DNA of 33,878 bases from Anaerolineae bacterium. Lineage in GTDB: Bacteria > Chloroflexota > Anaerolineae > J102. This document shows, piece after piece, positions 30,651 to 33,878 of this stretch; the first letter of the stretch is position 1, and each line of letters begins with the position of its first letter. The translations under genes and the position numbers were made by a program. The stretch spans positions 1 through 33,878 of the forward strand of contig JALXCB010000187.1 in the NCBI GenBank assembly GCA_026991225.1. The letters run 5' to 3'. A model generated the notes under the pieces. It was not told the DNA's origin. It saw nothing but the letters and a program-made list of their open reading frames with translations, and did no database searches.

Positions 30651-32051
30651 TTACTTGCCGTGAAGCTGAGCGTAATCAGCCAAAAGCTGGTTGGATTCAG
30701 CCGCGGCGTTGTCCAAGGTCTTGCCCACGTCCTGTCCGTTGACCACAGCCTCCTCGATGGCCGTGCCCATGACATCGCGTATCTGGACGAAGGGGCCCAG
30801 AAGCACGCCCCGGGAGGCGGGGGTGTCGTTGCCGCTGAGAATCTGATTGAATGCGGTGGCGAAGTTGGGCTCCTTCTCGAACCAACCTTCCTCCTTCAGC
30901 ATCTCATAGGCGGTGTTGCTGGTGGGGAAGTAGCCGGTGCCCTTGTGCCAGATGACCGCGCGTTCGGGCGAGAAGGTGTATTTGAGGAACTCCCAGGCGG
31001 CCTCCTGCTGCGCGGGCGTGGCGGTGTCCATCACCCACAGACAGCCGCCGCCGACCACGCTGTTGCCCTTCTCATAATCGCCATCGAAGCGAGGCAGGAA
31101 CGCGGTGCCCACATTGAAATCCGCCTTCTTCAAAATGCCGCCCAGGCTGGACGTGCTCTGGAAAAGGAAGGGGAACTGCTGGGCCAGGAAGGGATCGTTA
31201 GCCTTGTATTTGCGGCCGCCATAGACCAGCACGCCTTCTTTGGCCATGCGTTGCCATTCGCCCAACACCATCTTGCCGAAGTCGCTGTTGACATAGAGCT
31301 CGGTGGCCAGGCCCGAACGGCCATTGTCATTGTTGGCGTAAAGCTGATTGTGCCACGCGTACATCTGCTCGAAGATCCAGGCGGGCCAGCCCATGGAGAA
31401 GCCGCCCTCCGCTACGCCGGCATCCATGATCTTCTTGCTGTACTCTTCCACCTCAGCCCAAGTCGTGGGCGGCTTTTCAGGGTCCAGCCCCGCTTTCTCG
31501 AACATATCCTTGTTGTAGTACAGCATGGCAGTGGAGCTGTTGAAAGGCATGCAGTACAGATTGCCGTCCACCGAATAGTACTTGCGGATGGGCTCCACCA
31601 CCTCGTTCCAGTCCACTTCCCCCTTGTTCATGGTGTAAACCGGGATGATGGCATCAGAATCGAGCATAGTGCGGGTGCCGACTTCGTACACCTGAACGAT
31701 GGTGGGGGCTTCTCCCGCCTTGTACGCTGCCAGCGCCTTGGTCAGGGTCTCAGCGTAGCTGCCGGTGTATTCGGCCTCGACCTTGTATTTGGGATATTTC
31801 TCATTGAACGTATCCACTAGGTCTTTGACCACCTCACCCCGGCTGCCGCTCATGGCGTTCCAGAACGTGATGGTGACAGGCTCCTCGCTGGCCGCGGGTT
31901 CGGCCGGTTTTTCCTCCGCGGGCGCGGCGGTGGCCTCTGCGGGCGCTTCCTGTTTTGGCGTTTCAGTGGCTGGCGGCTGTGCGCAGGCGCTCAGAACGAA
32001 GGCCATTGCCAAAACGATTGCCAGAAGAATGAAGATACGGCGGTGATTCAT
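30651..32051 (-). CDS. ugpB: Glycerol-3-phosphate-binding lipoprotein UgpB
   Basis: This 466-residue extracytoplasmic solute-binding protein has a signal peptide with a lipobox (LSAC, Cys at about 23) and a Pro/Ala/Glu-rich tether to about residue 58. Family 1 substrate-binding blocks follow: TITFWNAMSGSRGEVV, IVQVYEVGTRTMLDSDAIIPVY, PFNSSTAMLYYNKDMFEKAG, GWPAWI, VVGGGCLWVM and WHKGTGYFPTSNTAYE. The order and wording follow E. coli UgpB closely, so glycerol-3-phosphate or glycerophosphodiesters are the likely ligands. AAAGGAG sits just before the ATG. It is the first gene of the ugp set, the usual place for the binding protein. Confidence 0.92.
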   Translation of the reverse strand: MNHRRIFILLAIVLAMAFVLSACAQPPATETPKQEAPAEATAAPAEEKPAEPAASEEPVTITFWNAMSGSRGEVVKDLVDTFNEKYPKYKVEAEYTGSYAETLTKALAAYKAGEAPTIVQVYEVGTRTMLDSDAIIPVYTMNKGEVDWNEVVEPIRKYYSVDGNLYCMPFNSSTAMLYYNKDMFEKAGLDPEKPPTTWAEVEEYSKKIMDAGVAEGGFSMGWPAWIFEQMYAWHNQLYANNDNGRSGLATELYVNSDFGKMVLGEWQRMAKEGVLVYGGRKYKANDPFLAQQFPFLFQSTSSLGGILKKADFNVGTAFLPRFDGDYEKGNSVVGGGCLWVMDTATPAQQEAAWEFLKYTFSPERAVIWHKGTGYFPTSNTAYEMLKEEGWFEKEPNFATAFNQILSGNDTPASRGVLLGPFVQIRDVMGTAIEEAVVNGQDVGKTLDNAAAESNQLLADYAQLHGK

Positions 32052-32228
32052 GATAAACTCCTTTGAAATAGTGTAAAGAAGAATATATGGAAGCTTGAAG
32101 TGACGGTGGCGAGAGTTCTCTTAGATCGACTCCTCCCTGAAAAAAGTATGGGATTGGCCATGGCGTTGTAACTTCATGGATAGTCCGCCAAAGACGAAAG
32201 AATAGACGCTTGTAAGGATGCCTCCTGT

Positions 32229-32256
32229 ATGATAGCATGAAGTGACCGGACGCCAA
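32229..32256 (-). promoter_or_regulatory. Possible ugpB promoter
   Basis: On the minus strand, TTGGCG (32251-32256) and TATCAT (32229-32234) are 16 bp apart. This would give a leader of about 170 nt before the ugpB ATG. Sequence match only; no operator or pho box was recognised. Confidence 0.35.
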
Positions 32257-32299
32257 AAACGATTGTCAGCCGGGCCAATTTAAGTGCGCGTCCAGAAAT

Positions 32300-32546
32300 T
32301 AAACTAAACGCATTTTGAAATCAGGTGTTTTCGGCCTCGGCCACCCGGAGCTGAAGCTCCGGGCTACGAAACGACGCCGGGTGAACCCGGCTTCCCGCGG
32401 CGCGCGACATGCGCCATAGCCCCATTTATGGGGCGTCGTTTTTAGCCCGCAGGTTCACCTGCGGGCGGCGGCGCGGCCAGAGAATCGCCTTTCATGGATG
32501 ATCCAATGCAAACCAAAAGCCTTGGTTTCAATTTGCTTTCAGTTCA
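32300..32546 (+). mobile_element. Family A multi-hairpin element, copy 3 (247 bp)
   Basis: This copy is nearly identical to the one at 4474-4721 along its whole length, including the stems CCCGGAGC/GCTCCGGG, GCCGGGT/ACCCGGC, CCCCAT/ATGGGG and GCCCGCAGGT/ACCTGCGGGC. The left end is TAAACTAAACGC. The right end reads inward TGAACTGAAAGC, so the TA has become CA. It begins about 250 bp upstream of ugpB. The 32052-33207 gap has no gene: it holds the ugpB leader, this element, a family C element, a family B core and about 230 bp of A/T-richer sequence (32976-33207) in which I see nothing definite. Confidence 0.82.
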
Positions 32547-32568
32547 GCTCCCGTTTTTGTGCTCACCG

Positions 32569-32794
32569 GTAACTGCTAAGGTAGCCTGGTTCGGCATCGA
32601 AAATGCCTTGCCCCGAAGGCTCGAAGGGACGAAGACAATGCAGGTCTGCAAGTTTGCAGGTCGCAAGTGGCAAGTCCTTCTGGCTGCGAGGTTTTTCACC
32701 TGCTACTTGCTACCTGCCACCTGCCACTTTTCCTCTTCGCGCCTTCGTGTCATCGTGTCTTCGTGATTTTCGACCTTGCTACGTTCGTAGTTAC
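32569..32794 (+). mobile_element. Family C element, copy 3, with 8-bp TSD
   Basis: The ends are GTAACTGCTAAGGTAGC and, inward from the right, GTAACTACGAACGTAGC. The flanks are a perfect direct repeat GCTCACCG (32561-32568 and 32795-32802). This 226-bp version carries an extra interior block of seven-base GCAAGT/TGCAGGT-type repeats and their inverse (about 32640-32735) that copy 1 lacks. It separates the family A element from the family B core. Confidence 0.82.
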
Positions 32795-32802
32795 GCTCAC
32801 CG

Positions 32803-32975
32803 ACTCAAGTCGTGCGCTTCAGGCCTGCGGCCAGCCCCCCTCTTCATCTCCCCCGCAAGCGGGGAAGAACAGCGGAAGGGGATCAGATGACGGCCTCCGC
32901 CGTCCAAAACGACAACAAACAAAAGGGTCGCCGCAGGACGACCTCCGGCGCGAAGCGCCTAAAAAGCCCGAGTTA
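32803..32975 (-). repeat. Family B core, copy 3 (inverted, with an insert)
   Basis: Read on the minus strand it follows the family B core: ACTCGGGCTTTTTAGGCGC, TTCGCGCCGGAGGTCG, GGACGGCGGAGGCCGTC, CTGGCCGCAGGCCTGAAG and CGACTTGAGTCGG. An extra segment of about 50 bp with a CCCCGC/GCGGGG stem is inserted between the last blocks. The GGGTGCGTCCCA termini are missing, so this is a core relic or a related hairpin cassette. Confidence 0.7.
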
Positions 32976-33207
32976 TGAACGTTTACAAAATAATCTGGCG
33001 ATAGGATGAAGCCTATGACCTATTTAATTTGTAAAACTCTATCACTCGGCCAGTGTTGCGGCGAAAAAGGGAAGTAATTTTCAAACGCTCACTAAGCGGT
33101 AAGAATGGCAATGCGAGCAAGCGTCAACCTCGGACTTCCCAGCATTCATCTATGATACGAAGCATCTGCGCTATGAACATTCCACTTTTTCTCCGGCTCA
33201 CCGACGC

Positions 33208-33639
33208 ATGATCCATTACCTCGACTTCACCGAAGACATCACGCCCGAACAGCTTCAGGGCTTCTTTCAGGGCTGGCCCAATCCACCCTCGCCTGAAACC
33301 CACCTGCGCATCCTGCAAAACAGCGACGAGGTCGTGCTGGCCTGGGACGAGGACGCGGGCCGGGTGGTTGGCTTCATCACCGCCATCACCGACGGCGTCC
33401 TCGCCGCCTACATCCCACTGCTGGAAGTCCTGCCCGCCTACCAGGGCCAGGGCGTCGGCAGCGAGCTCATGCGCCGCATGTTGGCCCGCCTGGAAGCTTA
33501 CTACATGGTCGATCTGCTGTGCGACGCGGACTTGCAACCCTTCTACGCCCGCTTTGGCATGACGCCCGCGACGGGCATGATCATCCGTCGCTATGACCGC
33601 CAATCCGGGCGCCAAATCCGATCCACCAGTCCGGGCTAA
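33208..33639 (+). CDS. GNAT-family N-acetyltransferase
   Basis: This 143-residue cytoplasmic acetyltransferase uses acetyl-CoA. Motif A is clear: LLEVLPAYQGQGVGSELMRRML, with the pyrophosphate-binding loop Gln79-Gly-Gln-Gly-Val-Gly84. The following LQPFYARFGMTPATGMIIRRY forms motif B. The acceptor cannot be told from sequence. It stands alone behind a repeat-filled region without a clear Shine-Dalgarno. The lipoprotein gene downstream starts 58 bp after its stop, with its own strong ribosome-binding site. Confidence 0.88.
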   Translation: MIHYLDFTEDITPEQLQGFFQGWPNPPSPETHLRILQNSDEVVLAWDEDAGRVVGFITAITDGVLAAYIPLLEVLPAYQGQGVGSELMRRMLARLEAYYMVDLLCDADLQPFYARFGMTPATGMIIRRYDRQSGRQIRSTSPG

Positions 33640-33697
33640 AACCTCATTGTTAAGGCGCTAATCCGGCCCTCTTTCATTTCCCAAGGAGGCGTTTCTC

Positions 33698-33878
33698 ATG
33701 CGCAAGGCATTCCTCTGGCCCATACTCATCTTCACGACCATTGTCCTGGCCGCATGCGGCGTCCCGCCAGAACTTGCTTCCACGGGCGCCACCGCCCCAA
33801 CCACGGTCGTTTTAACCTCCACGCCCACCATCCCGCCCTCACCCTCGCCCGAGCCGACGGCGACGCCCACCCCCGAAC
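33698..33878 (+). CDS. Lipoprotein, N-terminal part (runs off the window)
   Basis: The ATG at 33698 follows AAGGAGG with eight bases spacing. The first 60 residues are visible: a signal peptide MRKAFLWPILIFTTIVLAAC with a lipobox (LAAC, Cys20), then a Thr/Pro/Ala-rich tether (TATPTPE-like) as found in many Chloroflexota surface lipoproteins. The functional domain lies outside the window, so no role can be given. Confidence 0.8.
   Translation, partial: MRKAFLWPILIFTTIVLAACGVPPELASTGATAPTTVVLTSTPTIPPSPSPEPTATPTPE

Noticed and set aside
33658-33870. Minus-strand small gene at the window end
   Set aside because: It is antisense to a lipoprotein start that has a strong ribosome-binding site, signal peptide and lipobox.

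Overview
The window (33.9 kb, GC-rich) reads as a chromosomal segment of a bacterium, most likely of the Chloroflexota (Anaerolineae-like); this assignment is an inference. The pointers are lipoprotein linkers rich in Thr-Ala-Pro, a GlnRS with a YqeY-type tail, many genes without a clear Shine-Dalgarno sequence, and intergenic gaps packed with short palindromic repeats. No rRNA, tRNA or CRISPR array was recognised.

Layout. (1) 413-10418, minus strand: a cell-elongation operon read in the order mreB-mreC-mreD-mrdA(PBP2)-rodA, then glnS and a GT39-type membrane glycosyltransferase. (2) 10708-16464, plus strand: mscL with a C-terminal zinc ribbon, followed 23 bp later by a cytoplasmic NAD-dependent formate dehydrogenase set: NuoE-like, NuoF-like, a NuoG-N-like FeS protein, and the Mo/W catalytic subunit with an active-site Cys. 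The last two are normally one fused chain and are here separated by repeat DNA. (3) 16684-23663, minus strand: an FHA-membrane-pseudoprotease, an M20D amidohydrolase, lipA, a dihydrodipicolinate-reductase-like dehydrogenase and lpdA, with repeats in the gaps. (4) 24057-27686, plus strand: a 1209-residue GH13-like protein with large unassigned N- and C-terminal regions and an in-frame octanucleotide array. (5) 27841-32051, minus strand: ugpB-ugpA-ugpE plus a HAD-IIA phosphatase, a glycerol-3-phosphate uptake set lacking its ATPase gene. (6) 33208 to the end, plus strand: a GNAT acetyltransferase and the start of a lipoprotein.

The least ordinary content is the non-coding DNA. Six repeat families can be separated by eye. 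Family A is three 246-248 bp multi-hairpin elements with TA-flanked inverted ends. Family B has TIR GGGTGCGTCCCA, with one copy flanked by a perfect 8-bp duplication. Family C has TIR starting GTAACT, with three copies each bounded by a different perfect 8-bp duplication, which is IS66-like. Family D is a 90-160 bp heptamer-palindrome element in six copies, four of them directly 5' of a start codon in the same sense. Family E is one TIR element that supplies the last base of the nuoF-like stop codon. Family F is ACTGATN heptamer tracts just before three start codons. The elements are nested and abutting, so this genome has had, or still has, active non-autonomous transposition and repeat spread around gene starts.
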